NCBI GenBank assembly: GCA_937862885.1
Contig: CALMEE010000042.1
Location: forward strand, 1-55,688
Direction of reading: 5' to 3'
Source of the DNA: an uncultured Planctomycetaceae bacterium
GTDB lineage: Bacteria; Planctomycetota; Planctomycetia; Pirellulales; Pirellulaceae
Length of the DNA stretch: 55,688 nt
Part shown: one piece after another, positions 26,152 to 35,066 of the stretch
Layout: every line of letters begins with the position of its first letter
Position numbering within the stretch: position 1 is the first letter of the stretch
Notes under the pieces: generated by a model
Told to the model about the DNA's origin: nothing
Database searches by the model: none
Seen by the model: the letters and a program-made list of their open reading frames with translations, nothing else
Program-made: the position numbers and the translations under genes

Positions 26152-27414
26152 ATGAAAACGACGTGCGCCTGTGGAAAACGTGCAAAAGTTCCTGATCATT
26201 TGATCGGCAGCGTGGTTCGCTGCCCTCGCTGCGGCACGATACTCGCCACTTCAGGATTCTCTCGTAACATCGAGTCAAAATCTTCGTCTTCATCCACGAC
26301 CGTCGGGCCGGGTCCCGCACAGATCACTGCGAAACGCCTTCCAGAAAGCTTCGTTCGAATTTGGTTATATGGCACAGCGATTTCGTGTCTGCTTACCGTA
26401 GTCGGGATCGCAGTATTAATCGCCGTGAACCAGCCGCGTGACACGACGGCGTCGCGTTCTCCTGAGCGAATCGACCAACCAACCACGAATGCCGGCAATC
26501 GAGATGGCAATGGTCAAGATCAGCAAAAGAACAATGCCGTTGGTCAGAAATCTGGCTCGAAACGGTCTTCGACGCAATTCCTCCGAAATCGGCAGGAAAT
26601 AGACGAGTCGATGAATCTCGCTAGACAATGGATTAAGGCTTTGGAGAGCGGCAAGTCATTTGAAGCGATGAAGCTTGTCGATCAAGCTCAAATTGGTTTC
26701 GAACGAGCTATCTCGTTTCCTCAGAGCATGGTATTTGGTTTCCCTGGCGGAGATTCCTGGCTCAAAAAATTGTGGGAGAACGAAGTCTTTGAAACGTCAT
26801 TGACGATTGAGTCAGCGGAGACGCATCAGAAACTTGAACTGCTGGGATACCAAGAACTGGAAGGCTACGCCGCACCCCTAGTACGCGTGTTTCATGAAAA
26901 GCGAGACTATGTCCCAAGCTATTTCAATCTGATTATGCATCATGACAACTTTGCAAATCTCAAGATTGTCGATTACTACGTTTGGAATCTTGACGCCTAC
27001 GTCTATGGCTCGACGCCATTCTCGAAAAAATCATATTCGAGATACCGTGTACTAGGCGCTGAAAAACATCTTGAACAATACACCCGAGCCCAAATCGAAC
27101 TCTTGAATGGAAACAACGCTGAAGCGCTAAAGATTCTGCAATCAATACCGAAACAAATTCGCGCGAGCTATCCTGTTTACACTTTGATGTTGCGAGCCGC
27201 GAAAGACCTGGATCGAGATCAGATGCGTGAGTTGATTCGTAACCAGATTCGAATCAACAAGGAGAATACCATGTTCTATTTGGCCGGACTTGCTGCCTGC
27301 ATGGAGGCCCGCGACCATGCGATGATCATGGAATTGCTCGATCCTCTTATTCTCAAAACTGGAAATGATCCGGAATTGATTAAGCTGAAACAATACTACG
27401 CCACGCGAAACTAG
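26152..27414 (+). CDS. Zinc-ribbon, single-span membrane protein with helical C-terminal domain
   Basis: The 420-residue product opens with a zinc ribbon (TCACGKRAKVPDHLIGSVVRCPRCG), then a Ser-rich linker, then one membrane helix at about residues 75-97 (WLYGTAISCLLTVVGIAVLIAV). A Gln/Asn/Asp-rich disordered stretch follows. The rest is an ordered domain with ARQWIKALESGKSFEAMKLVD, a WLKKLWENEVFETSL segment, and TPR-like helices near the end (AQIELLNGNNAEALKILQSIPKQIR and further). It could sense or bind something across the membrane, but this is inference. The gene with which it is paired begins 11 bases after it, implying one operon. I do not recognise the family. Confidence 0.7.
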   Translation: MKTTCACGKRAKVPDHLIGSVVRCPRCGTILATSGFSRNIESKSSSSSTTVGPGPAQITAKRLPESFVRIWLYGTAISCLLTVVGIAVLIAVNQPRDTTASRSPERIDQPTTNAGNRDGNGQDQQKNNAVGQKSGSKRSSTQFLRNRQEIDESMNLARQWIKALESGKSFEAMKLVDQAQIGFERAISFPQSMVFGFPGGDSWLKKLWENEVFETSLTIESAETHQKLELLGYQELEGYAAPLVRVFHEKRDYVPSYFNLIMHHDNFANLKIVDYYVWNLDAYVYGSTPFSKKSYSRYRVLGAEKHLEQYTRAQIELLNGNNAEALKILQSIPKQIRASYPVYTLMLRAAKDLDRDQMRELIRNQIRINKENTMFYLAGLAACMEARDHAMIMELLDPLILKTGNDPELIKLKQYYATRN

Positions 27415-27425
27415 CGTTAATCGCC

Positions 27426-29111
27426 ATGCCTCTTCACCGAGATTCGTCGACGGCTTCGGCAGAGCATGCCGAAGCCCATCAAACGATCCAAGTATTTCGG
27501 TCTGCAGGATTCGAAACAGACAATCAGCCAAACAGGTCTTTAGCCGGCCTCCTCAAACCAACGTTTGCTGGAAGTTCCTGTGCACGACCGATGTCTCGTC
27601 ACCAAAACGATTCCGCCCTTGTTTTCGGCCAGTTTGGTGAGATGCCCCTATTTCCGGCTAGGCTCATCTGGATTCCCCAACCTCTTCGTTCGCTCCGCAA
27701 TGTGGCGGTCCTGAGTTCGCGTTTAGGCTACCAACTTCAGGAATACCAGCAATTATTTGCAGCCTTACGCACCAGGGTTGCTCACTTGTCCGACCAAGAA
27801 CGATTAATTTCGGCTTCCGGCACGACGTTGGACCGCTATGTTCGCCGCGCAGCATATTGGTTTAATCGTGCGATCGTCTGCATTAACTATATGCCAAATC
27901 AAGTCTCGCCGGCGTGGATATTGAATACGCTGAAGCCACAAAGCGATGCGCATCGTATCGAAAACATTTACATTTCTCGATTCACTTGCGAATTGGATCC
28001 AGCAACGCATCCCGTGCCGAGCACCGCGCGCACTAATGATCGCGACCACGAACAAGACCAACAGAAAATTCACGCAGAGTTAAACTCGGAGACTCACGAC
28101 CAAGGTGAATCTTGGCCGATCGACCAATCTGTCGCGAACATGGCTGATGAAGTAGCCGTCGTTCATTTGAAGTCAAAAGGAAATTTACATCGCGTAGTCA
28201 AAACGAGGTTGGCAAAACGAATTGGACTCACGTGTGTTTTGGACTCCGTCCGTGCAGATTTGGTTCGAGAGTTGCTTGAACATGGTGCCCTGCGTTGGCA
28301 TCTAGTTAACGAGGAAAGCAAAATGTGTCGAGGGACGCAGCCCTCACTCATCGCATCACATCCAAATTCTCAGCCTGCCGATCCATCAATTCATCCGATG
28401 CGCCATCCGACAAGAGTTCGTCCAAGGGATCTGCACACTGAAGATGAACCGCTGCAGACTTTGGGCGGCACAACATCTCACTACGTGACACCACAATTTG
28501 TTTTCACGGACTACTTGATCCATTTTACGCGACGACAAAAGCGGCAATGGATCGATGAAACTGAAAACCAGGCTCTGGACAGAGTTCTCTTTGGTTTATG
28601 TAGGCCAACGAGCGAACGCACTATCGATAATTATTCCGCGATGGCAACGCTGCAGAAGATTGTGGCCCAGCGGCGAATTCTGGCGTCGACTTGGGCGATT
28701 CGCGGAAAATATCCGTGCGTATGCTGGACAGAAAGGTCTTTGCCTGAATTAATAAAGTCACGCGTTTATCGCCACCATCGATCACGGTGGGATGCGGAGC
28801 CCTACGGCATCGCCGTGCGCAAGGAGGCACTGATTCGACTTCAGGCTCAACCAGTTATCTACGGCGATGACGAGACCTGGAGTTCATTGTCCGATGAGCA
28901 GCGTCCTTATTTCCAAAAAAGGAATTCGCGAAATCGCAAAATCGATTGGGCTGAAGAAAAGGAATGGCGCATTCAAGGTCCATTTGATCTCCGGTACATC
29001 GCCAGCGACGAAGCATTCTTGTTTGTAATGACTATGGAGGAAGCAGAGATTTTGCGACCGACGAGTCTGTGGCCAGTCTTCGCCGTGGACTCCCTGCAAA
29101 CGGAGGGGTAG
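27426..29111 (+). CDS. Large unrecognised protein, AbiGi/DUF2971-like C-terminal pattern
   Basis: The 561-residue product has a Ser/Ala/Thr-rich start, no signal peptide and no membrane helix. The middle is variable and His/Asp-rich (residues about 190-330). The last third looks conserved: FTDYLIHFTRRQKRQW, then CVCWTERSLPELIKSR, RWDAEPYGIAVRKEALIRL, QPVIYGDDETWSSL and KIDWAEEKEWRI. This W-x-E-E-x-EWR pattern, with an upstream FTE/WTE block, recalls uncharacterised DUF2971/AbiGi-like proteins, some of which are linked to phage defence. That link is a weak inference. It follows the zinc-ribbon membrane gene after 11 bases, so they are probably cotranscribed. No Shine-Dalgarno site is obvious at the start. 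Confidence 0.6.
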   Translation: MPLHRDSSTASAEHAEAHQTIQVFRSAGFETDNQPNRSLAGLLKPTFAGSSCARPMSRHQNDSALVFGQFGEMPLFPARLIWIPQPLRSLRNVAVLSSRLGYQLQEYQQLFAALRTRVAHLSDQERLISASGTTLDRYVRRAAYWFNRAIVCINYMPNQVSPAWILNTLKPQSDAHRIENIYISRFTCELDPATHPVPSTARTNDRDHEQDQQKIHAELNSETHDQGESWPIDQSVANMADEVAVVHLKSKGNLHRVVKTRLAKRIGLTCVLDSVRADLVRELLEHGALRWHLVNEESKMCRGTQPSLIASHPNSQPADPSIHPMRHPTRVRPRDLHTEDEPLQTLGGTTSHYVTPQFVFTDYLIHFTRRQKRQWIDETENQALDRVLFGLCRPTSERTIDNYSAMATLQKIVAQRRILASTWAIRGKYPCVCWTERSLPELIKSRVYRHHRSRWDAEPYGIAVRKEALIRLQAQPVIYGDDETWSSLSDEQRPYFQKRNSRNRKIDWAEEKEWRIQGPFDLRYIASDEAFLFVMTMEEAEILRPTSLWPVFAVDSLQTEG

Positions 29112-29356
29112 CATTAAGCTGTGGCTTGCTACATGACTGCATTTCACGGAACTGTGTCACTCACGACTTTCCAACGGAAAATAATCGAATTGTCGCAGTT
29201 TTTCTGTTGATTTCAAAAAAGGCCATCCATTGGCTTACTGGGTAAACTGAGTCTTATCGAGTTCGAACGACACGTAATTGGCCAACGGTTGCCACACGGT
29301 ACGGTGCGCAGCATGCTGGCACGTCGAATCGAAACCGGATGAAGCAACGCGACTCG

Positions 29357-29385
29357 TTGTCCCTCGTTTTTCAATCATGTATGAT
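29357..29385 (+). promoter_or_regulatory. Sigma70-type promoter for aldehyde dehydrogenase
   Basis: TTGTCC (29357-29362) and TATGAT (29380-29385) are separated by 17 bases. The predicted transcript has a leader of about 33 bases that includes the AAGGAG ribosome site (29414-29419), 5 bases before the ATG. Confidence 0.55.
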
Positions 29386-29424
29386 GAACGTGGCTTTTCA
29401 ACCTTTTTTCATTAAGGAGCGACC

Positions 29425-30897
29425 ATGGCTAATGTACTCGATACCCCAGTCCAACCCAAGGTAAAGTTCACTGATTGTTTTATCAATGGTGAATGGATTT
29501 CTGCGGCCAGCGGCAAGACCTTTCCCACCGTCAATCCGGCGACTGAAGAAGTGATTGCTGAAGTTGCTGAAGGGGATAAGGCCGATATCGATCGCGCTGT
29601 CAAAGCAGCGCGCAACGCGTTTGAGTCTGGCCCATGGCGACGCATGAACGCGCGAGAGCGCGGGCGGCTGATGTACAAGTTAGCGGATAAGTTGGAAGAA
29701 CATCTGGACGAACTGGCCGCACTTGAGTCGTTGGATAACGGCAAGCCCATTCGCGACGCGCGGGCAGCGGATCTCCCCTTGACCATTGATTGCATTCGCT
29801 ACTACGCCGGATTTGCTGACAAGATTCATGGCGACACGATCCCCATCAATGGAAATTATTTCACGTATACGCGCAAAGAACCGGTGGGCGTGGTCGGACA
29901 GATCATTCCTTGGAATTTTCCGATGTTAATGACCGCTTGGAAATGGGGTCCAGCGCTGGCAGCAGGCTGCACGATCGTCATGAAGCCCGCCGAGCAGACT
30001 CCACTGACATGCTTGCGCATGGCGTCGTTGGCCCAAGAGGTGGGGATTCCTGATGGTGTGATTAATGTTGTGCCTGGTTTTGGCCCCACGGCGGGAGCGG
30101 CTTTGGTCAAACATCCCTTCGTCGAAAAAATCGCCTTTACTGGTGAGGATGCGACCGCCAAGATTATCATGAAAGAAGCAGCCGACTCGTTGAAACGGTT
30201 GACATTTGAACTTGGCGGCAAGAGTCCCAACGTCATCTATGCCGATTGCGATATAGAAGCCGCCGCCAAGGGAGCACATTTTGGCTTGTATTTCAACCAA
30301 GGTCAGTGCTGTTGCGCTGGTAGTCGTGTGTTTGTCGAAGAGAAAATCCACGATGAGTTCGTCGACCGTATCATCAAACTCAATGCGAAGCGCAAGTTGG
30401 GTAATCCACTGGATCCATCCACAGAGCAAGGGCCTCAAGTCGACCAAAATCAATTCGACAAGATTATGGGGTTCATCGAGCGCGGCCAAAATCAAGGTGC
30501 TAACCTCGTTTGTGGTGGAAACCGTTTTGGGGATCAAGGGTATTTTATCGAACCTACGGTTTTCGACGACGTGCAAGATGAAATGGATATCGCCCGCTTG
30601 GAGATCTTTGGGCCTGTGATGAGTATTCTCAAGTTCAAAGATACGAACGAATTGATCGAGCGGGCCAACAACACCCATTTTGGATTAGCTGCAGCGGTTT
30701 GGACGAAGGACATCACCAAAGCCCACCGCATCGCCGCTGAATTGCGTGCGGGGACTGTTTGGGTCAATTGCTACGACGTGTTTGACGCCGCGGCCCCGTT
30801 TGGCGGATTCAAGCAATCTGGACACGGCCGCGAACTAGGGGCGGAAGGGCTGAAGCCCTACCTGGAAACCAAGACGGTCACCGTCGCTTTGGGATAG
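29425..30897 (+). CDS. NAD(P)-dependent aldehyde dehydrogenase
   Basis: The 490-residue enzyme oxidises an aldehyde to the acid with NAD(P)+. The full set of aldehyde dehydrogenase superfamily motifs is present: [28 protein letters not shown] in place of the usual FTGSTEVG, the general base E262 in FELGGKSP, and the nucleophile C296 in [22 protein letters not shown] and [17 protein letters not shown] complete the fold. The N terminus fits the betaine/retinal/phenylacetaldehyde group, so the substrate cannot be fixed. Translation starts at an ATG 5 bases after AAGGAG, one of the strongest ribosome sites in the window, and a promoter lies upstream. It is a monocistronic unit with a strong terminator. 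Confidence 0.95.
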   Translation: MANVLDTPVQPKVKFTDCFINGEWISAASGKTFPTVNPATEEVIAEVAEGDKADIDRAVKAARNAFESGPWRRMNARERGRLMYKLADKLEEHLDELAALESLDNGKPIRDARAADLPLTIDCIRYYAGFADKIHGDTIPINGNYFTYTRKEPVGVVGQIIPWNFPMLMTAWKWGPALAAGCTIVMKPAEQTPLTCLRMASLAQEVGIPDGVINVVPGFGPTAGAALVKHPFVEKIAFTGEDATAKIIMKEAADSLKRLTFELGGKSPNVIYADCDIEAAAKGAHFGLYFNQGQCCCAGSRVFVEEKIHDEFVDRIIKLNAKRKLGNPLDPSTEQGPQVDQNQFDKIMGFIERGQNQGANLVCGGNRFGDQGYFIEPTVFDDVQDEMDIARLEIFGPVMSILKFKDTNELIERANNTHFGLAAAVWTKDITKAHRIAAELRAGTVWVNCYDVFDAAAPFGGFKQSGHGRELGAEGLKPYLETKTVTVALG

Positions 30898-30929
30898 TCG
30901 AAGACCGCTTCACATCACGATGAAAAACA

Positions 30930-30959
30930 AAATTGGACGGGAAATCTCCCGTCCAATTT
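30930..30959. terminator. Bidirectional intrinsic terminator
   Basis: A perfect 13-bp stem (AAATTGGACGGGA with TCCCGTCCAATTT) closes an AATC loop. An A-run lies upstream and a T-rich stretch downstream, so it can serve both the aldehyde dehydrogenase gene (+) and the facing phosphofructokinase gene (-). Confidence 0.85.
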
Positions 30960-30991
30960 GTTTGCTGTGGGTCATGCCTGTTGGCTGTTAA

Positions 30992-32149
30992 TTATGGTGT
31001 GGCCGCTGTGGCTACGCATTCACGCCGCGCAGCAAATTGAAAAGGACCGTCTTGGAATGCGTCGCCAAAACTGATCCCAAGCGCGCGAGCCGCTTGCACG
31101 GTACTTCCTTCGGGATCGACTTGAGACAATCGATTTACTGCACTCATGATCGGCACGCTTTCGATGGCTGGCGGATGATAACACACCATATCACCGAACT
31201 TGCCTTCAATGACTAGACGCACTGCGTGAGCACCGAACTGTGTGGCCAGCACGCGATCAAAAGTCGTAGGTGCGCCGCCCCGCTGCAGGTGCCCCAATAC
31301 CACAACGCGCGTTTCTCGACCTAACCGCTGTTCGATTTCACATGCAATCACGTTGCCGATACCGCCCAACCGTGTTTGGCGCATCTCTTGTCGCCGTTCG
31401 GCCATGACCAAATTTCCGTCCGGCAAATGGGCTCCCTCAGCGACAACGATCAGCGTGAATTTTTTTCCCGTCTTCTCGTGCTCCAGAATCTTCGCACAGA
31501 CGCCTTCAAAACTCCATGGAATTTCGGGCAACAAGATCACATCGCCGCCGCCAGCGATCCCTGAGTAAAGGGCAATCCAACCCGCATGCCGCCCCATGAC
31601 CTCCAGCACCATCACCCGTTCGTGACTTGCCGCCGTCGTATGTAACCGGTCCAAAGCATCTGTAGCACAACTGACGGCACTATCGAACCCAAACGTGAAT
31701 GCAGTGGCCGACAAGTCATTGTCAATGGTCTTTGGCACACCGACCACCGGTAATCCTACCTCGTGGAATTGTTGAGCAACGGCCAAAGAACCATCACCCC
31801 CAATACAAATCAACCCCGACAAATTGAGTTGCTCAAAAGTCTCATGAACGCCTGCCAATAACAAGGGATCAAGTTCTTGGCGGTCGCTCACGCCCACAGT
31901 AGCCGCAAAACGCCCCTTGTTCGTCGAACCCAAAATCGTCCCGCCCTGAGTCAAGATTCCCGACGTGTTTCGATAGTTTAGGGTCACATAATTCACTGGA
32001 TCGACCAGGCCCTCGTAGCCACGCAAGAATCCAATCGTTTCGTAACCATGTCGCGCGGCAGCTTTGACTGATCCGCGGATGACTGCGTTCAAACCGGGGC
32101 AATCGCCGCCAGACGTCAATATCCCGATTCGCTTTGCCTTGTTCGCCAT
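30992..32149 (-). CDS. pfkA: 6-phosphofructokinase
   Basis: The 385-residue enzyme phosphorylates fructose 6-phosphate at carbon 1. Motifs in order: GILTSGGDCPGLNA, GTILGSTNKGRF, IGGDGSLAVAQ (117 onward), PKTIDNDLSATAFTFGFDSA (139 onward) with the catalytic TIDND, EVMGRHAGWIAL, and GHLQRGGAPTTFDR. The Gly in GGDG favours ATP over pyrophosphate as donor. The Lys in PKTIDND is usual for group III and pyrophosphate-type enzymes, so donor use is not fully settled. The ATG at 32149 is chosen, since AGGGG lies 10 bases upstream; an ATG at 32158 is too close to it. It is convergent with the aldehyde dehydrogenase gene and shares its terminator. Confidence 0.95.
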   Translation of the reverse strand: MANKAKRIGILTSGGDCPGLNAVIRGSVKAAARHGYETIGFLRGYEGLVDPVNYVTLNYRNTSGILTQGGTILGSTNKGRFAATVGVSDRQELDPLLLAGVHETFEQLNLSGLICIGGDGSLAVAQQFHEVGLPVVGVPKTIDNDLSATAFTFGFDSAVSCATDALDRLHTTAASHERVMVLEVMGRHAGWIALYSGIAGGGDVILLPEIPWSFEGVCAKILEHEKTGKKFTLIVVAEGAHLPDGNLVMAERRQEMRQTRLGGIGNVIACEIEQRLGRETRVVVLGHLQRGGAPTTFDRVLATQFGAHAVRLVIEGKFGDMVCYHPPAIESVPIMSAVNRLSQVDPEGSTVQAARALGISFGDAFQDGPFQFAARRECVATAATP

Positions 32150-32405
32150 TGTATGCATACCCCTGCCAGTTGACCGATGTAGTTACCTTGCAAACCTTAG
32201 GTCATTTGGAGAATACGGAACGCAAGCTCCCCCTGATTTCAAGCGGGATTGTGCATGCGATGCCCGGCATAATCATTACAACGGGCAAGTCGTGCGGCAG
32301 AGGCCAACCGGCGGACACCGTTCCGGGCCCGCTCGCAATTAGAAACAGTGAAGGCACTGCAATCGACGGTCACGCAGGCATTCGACGGTTAGAAGATCGA
32401 TGTTT

Positions 32406-34208
32406 TTAGTCGCGGTTTGAATTTGTTTCGATCGCGACGCCCCATTCTGGCGTTCCTTCTTCGAATCCATTGTGGGTTAGTCGCGTCAAGTCCGATCCAT
32501 CCTGTCGTATCATAAATAAGCTGCCGTAAGGTTGCGGTTGGTGCGGCAGGGAGATCGCCTCCGCTGAATAGCCAGCGCGTTGGCTGGTGAAGACAATCCA
32601 CTCTCCATCAGGCGAGAAGTGGGGGTGATTATTCCTGCCTCCGCCTCCAACCAGCTTGGTTAATTCGCTACCGTCAGGGCGAATTAACCAGATGTCATAA
32701 TTTCCGTCCCGGTCGCTCGAAAAGACAATCCAATCCCCTTTCGGCGACCAGTGGCACATTGTATCGGTCCAGCCACCCTGGGTTAATCGTTGGATGTTGG
32801 TGCCGTCGCGCTGCATGATATATAAATTTTTGTTGCCATCGCGACCTGAGCGGAACACCAATTTTTGCCCGTCGGGCGAAAATGAGGGAAACGCGTTGTT
32901 CCCGTGTTCCGATGTCAATAATTGATGTTCGTCTCCGCTTGTCTTAATCACAGAGATGTCGACTCGGGCCGCAGGACTTTGAAACGTCGGACCAGTCGCA
33001 AACGCGACCGTGTCTTCCCCACTTTTGGCCCACGAGACACTAAATACACTTCGGCCACTTCCTCGATAGATGGTTCGTCGATTGGATCCATTACTGTTCA
33101 TAATGTCGAGTGACGAAAAATTTCTTCCAACCAAAGCAACTTGGCTGGCGTCAGGCGAAAAGGCGGGAAAAGAACCAACCATTCTTAGCAAGCGCAATTT
33201 CGATTCTGGCGGACTCGACCATGTTTCAACCTCAGCCAGTTGTATTCCTTCGGTCTGCCGATGGTAAACTACCCTTAATCCATCAGGCGAGATGGATGGA
33301 TTCCAGTGATCTGTCGCACGCCGCGTCAGTAGCCGCGTTTCACCGGTCGCAGGATCAAGCATGGCGATCTGGCGGTGGTTATTTGATTGAGTCGTTACCA
33401 CGAGTTGTTGTGCGCTGGCATTCGATCGCGGTGTGTAAACATCAATACCTGTTGGGCTGATACGCCGAGCTTCCGAACCGTCCACATCCGTTTGCCAGAT
33501 CTCCCAGCGACCGCCACGCCGACTATGAAATACAAGATTCTCGCCCAAAAATGCCGGCCAACCTCCATCGGCGGCAACTCGGCGGCGTTCGCTGCCGTCT
33601 GGTTTCATCACGTAGATGGCAGAACCGCCAACTCGTCCACTTCCAGAAGCCACGGCAATCCAACTTCCACAAGCTGACCAAGTTGGAGAATAATCGGCAA
33701 CGCCAGGCGGTGTCAGCTTGCCGATGTTTTTCGTCTCGATGTCCAGAACATAAACGGCGTTCCACGCTTGGCCAGGAACCTCAGCCGGTTCGCGCGTGCT
33801 ACTAAACGCGATGTGCCTTCCATCAGGCGACCAAACCGGATGATCGTCTCCACCAAAATGCTCGGTCAACCGTGTCTCTTGCTGGGTCGCCAAATCCAAC
33901 GAGTACAGTTCCATGTTACCGTCCCGTTCGGATACGAACAGAATGTGTCTACCGTCGGGAGACCAAGTCGCGTTGTAGTCCAGGCTCGGGTGCTGCGTAA
34001 GCTGAACTTCTTCACCCGACGCGATATCGAACATGTAAATGTTCCAACCTCGTGGCGCGACCGACGAAAATGCGATTGTGCCAGCAGGCTCCGCCAGTTG
34101 CGCTGAAAGAAGCGATCCGCACCATGACAACGCCAGCACTGATGAAAGGCAGCAGGCGACTGCACTCCTTGGATGAATAGAAACTCGATACTGGCGTGGT
34201 ACCTTCAT
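32406..34208 (-). CDS. Exported TolB-like PD40 beta-propeller protein
   Basis: The 600-residue product has a signal peptide (RSAVACCLSSVLALSWCGSLLSAQ), then about ten PD40/WD40-like repeats of the TolB C-terminal type, each with the pattern (W/F)SPDG-xxIxFxSxRDG-xxxIYxxxxDG. Examples are NATWSPDGRHILFVSERDGN, HPVWSPDGRHIAFSSTRE and HFSPDGEWIVFTSQRAG. It lacks a clear TolB N-terminal domain, so it is probably a stand-alone periplasmic or secreted propeller, or an enzyme-like sensor, rather than TolB. The ATG at 34208 is 10 bases after the stop of the preceding gene, and AGG lies 9 bases upstream of it; an ATG at 34229 would overlap that gene. The two genes form an operon. Confidence 0.87.
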   Translation of the reverse strand: MKVPRQYRVSIHPRSAVACCLSSVLALSWCGSLLSAQLAEPAGTIAFSSVAPRGWNIYMFDIASGEEVQLTQHPSLDYNATWSPDGRHILFVSERDGNMELYSLDLATQQETRLTEHFGGDDHPVWSPDGRHIAFSSTREPAEVPGQAWNAVYVLDIETKNIGKLTPPGVADYSPTWSACGSWIAVASGSGRVGGSAIYVMKPDGSERRRVAADGGWPAFLGENLVFHSRRGGRWEIWQTDVDGSEARRISPTGIDVYTPRSNASAQQLVVTTQSNNHRQIAMLDPATGETRLLTRRATDHWNPSISPDGLRVVYHRQTEGIQLAEVETWSSPPESKLRLLRMVGSFPAFSPDASQVALVGRNFSSLDIMNSNGSNRRTIYRGSGRSVFSVSWAKSGEDTVAFATGPTFQSPAARVDISVIKTSGDEHQLLTSEHGNNAFPSFSPDGQKLVFRSGRDGNKNLYIMQRDGTNIQRLTQGGWTDTMCHWSPKGDWIVFSSDRDGNYDIWLIRPDGSELTKLVGGGGRNNHPHFSPDGEWIVFTSQRAGYSAEAISLPHQPQPYGSLFMIRQDGSDLTRLTHNGFEEGTPEWGVAIETNSNRD

Positions 34209-34218
34209 TCCAATAATC

Positions 34219-34872
34219 CTATTCACCATTGACCTGGTACCACTCCAGTGGCGAATCCGTAGGCATCCGCGATGAATGGGTACTTTGATATTTGAGCAGT
34301 CGTCGCCGGACATGTCGGCAAATCAACTCACTGGTGACCAAGGAATGATTACTCATTCCGAACTGTTGCATCAGCACACGCAACCCGGCGCCGATGGCAT
34401 AATTCATGACTGGTTGGTCAAAGGAGAGGTAATAGCCGACTTTTGCGCGACAGGGAATTTTTTTTACGTAGCGTTTTAATTGTTCATCCATCTCATAGAG
34501 AGGATGGCGTTCAAGAATAATCACTGAAATATCGAAATCCCGCCCCTGCTGGACTTCAACGCCGCAAATGCCTGACATGAAGGTTTGCACCAGCGAAAGC
34601 CTAATGTTGGCGTCCGTCCCACGCAGCGTTGCCAAGTTCGTCGTCCAGTCAATCGAATCCCGAGCGATAGCATAGTCCATGGATCTTTCCTCAAGCAGTG
34701 TCTGATACTGCTCGAATGTCGCGGGAAAATGCGTCAACAGAAAAATCAGCTCGTGTGAGTTCGCCAACTTGCTGACAATTTCACACAAGGTGTTGTCCAA
34801 CGCGTCCTGGGTAAACGCGAAATGATCGGAATAGAAGATCTTGCGATTAGATTTAGATAGCCAACGAAACAT
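34219..34872 (-). CDS. Conserved-looking cytoplasmic protein, unrecognised
   Basis: The 217-residue product has no signal peptide, membrane helix or Cys cluster. It begins MFRWLSKSNRKIFYSDHFAF and has ordered alternating strands and helices: HELIFLLTHFPATFEQYQTLL, WTTNLATLRGTDANIRLSLVQ, DISVIILERHPLYEMDEQL, VGYYLSFDQPVMNYAIGAGL and a C-terminal basic helix ICRHVRRRLLKYQ. I cannot name a family. It is the first gene of a two-gene operon with the TolB-like protein, 10 bases apart, which suggests a related job. It is divergent from the SUMF1-type gene. Confidence 0.65.
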   Translation of the reverse strand: MFRWLSKSNRKIFYSDHFAFTQDALDNTLCEIVSKLANSHELIFLLTHFPATFEQYQTLLEERSMDYAIARDSIDWTTNLATLRGTDANIRLSLVQTFMSGICGVEVQQGRDFDISVIILERHPLYEMDEQLKRYVKKIPCRAKVGYYLSFDQPVMNYAIGAGLRVLMQQFGMSNHSLVTSELICRHVRRRLLKYQSTHSSRMPTDSPLEWYQVNGE

Positions 34873-35066
34873 TGCTTGCCGCGATCAAAGGCCCATCGTA
34901 TTCCACCGAGTCGATTGGAATGTAATTTTAACTTACACAGCGTTTCCGCTAATGTGGTTTAAACGCCACTTGGCAACGAAATCATTTAACCAGTTTACAC
35001 ATCCGGTTCGCAATACGATAATTATACGTTCTGAATGATGATTAAGCTAACACGATTGATTTGCCC

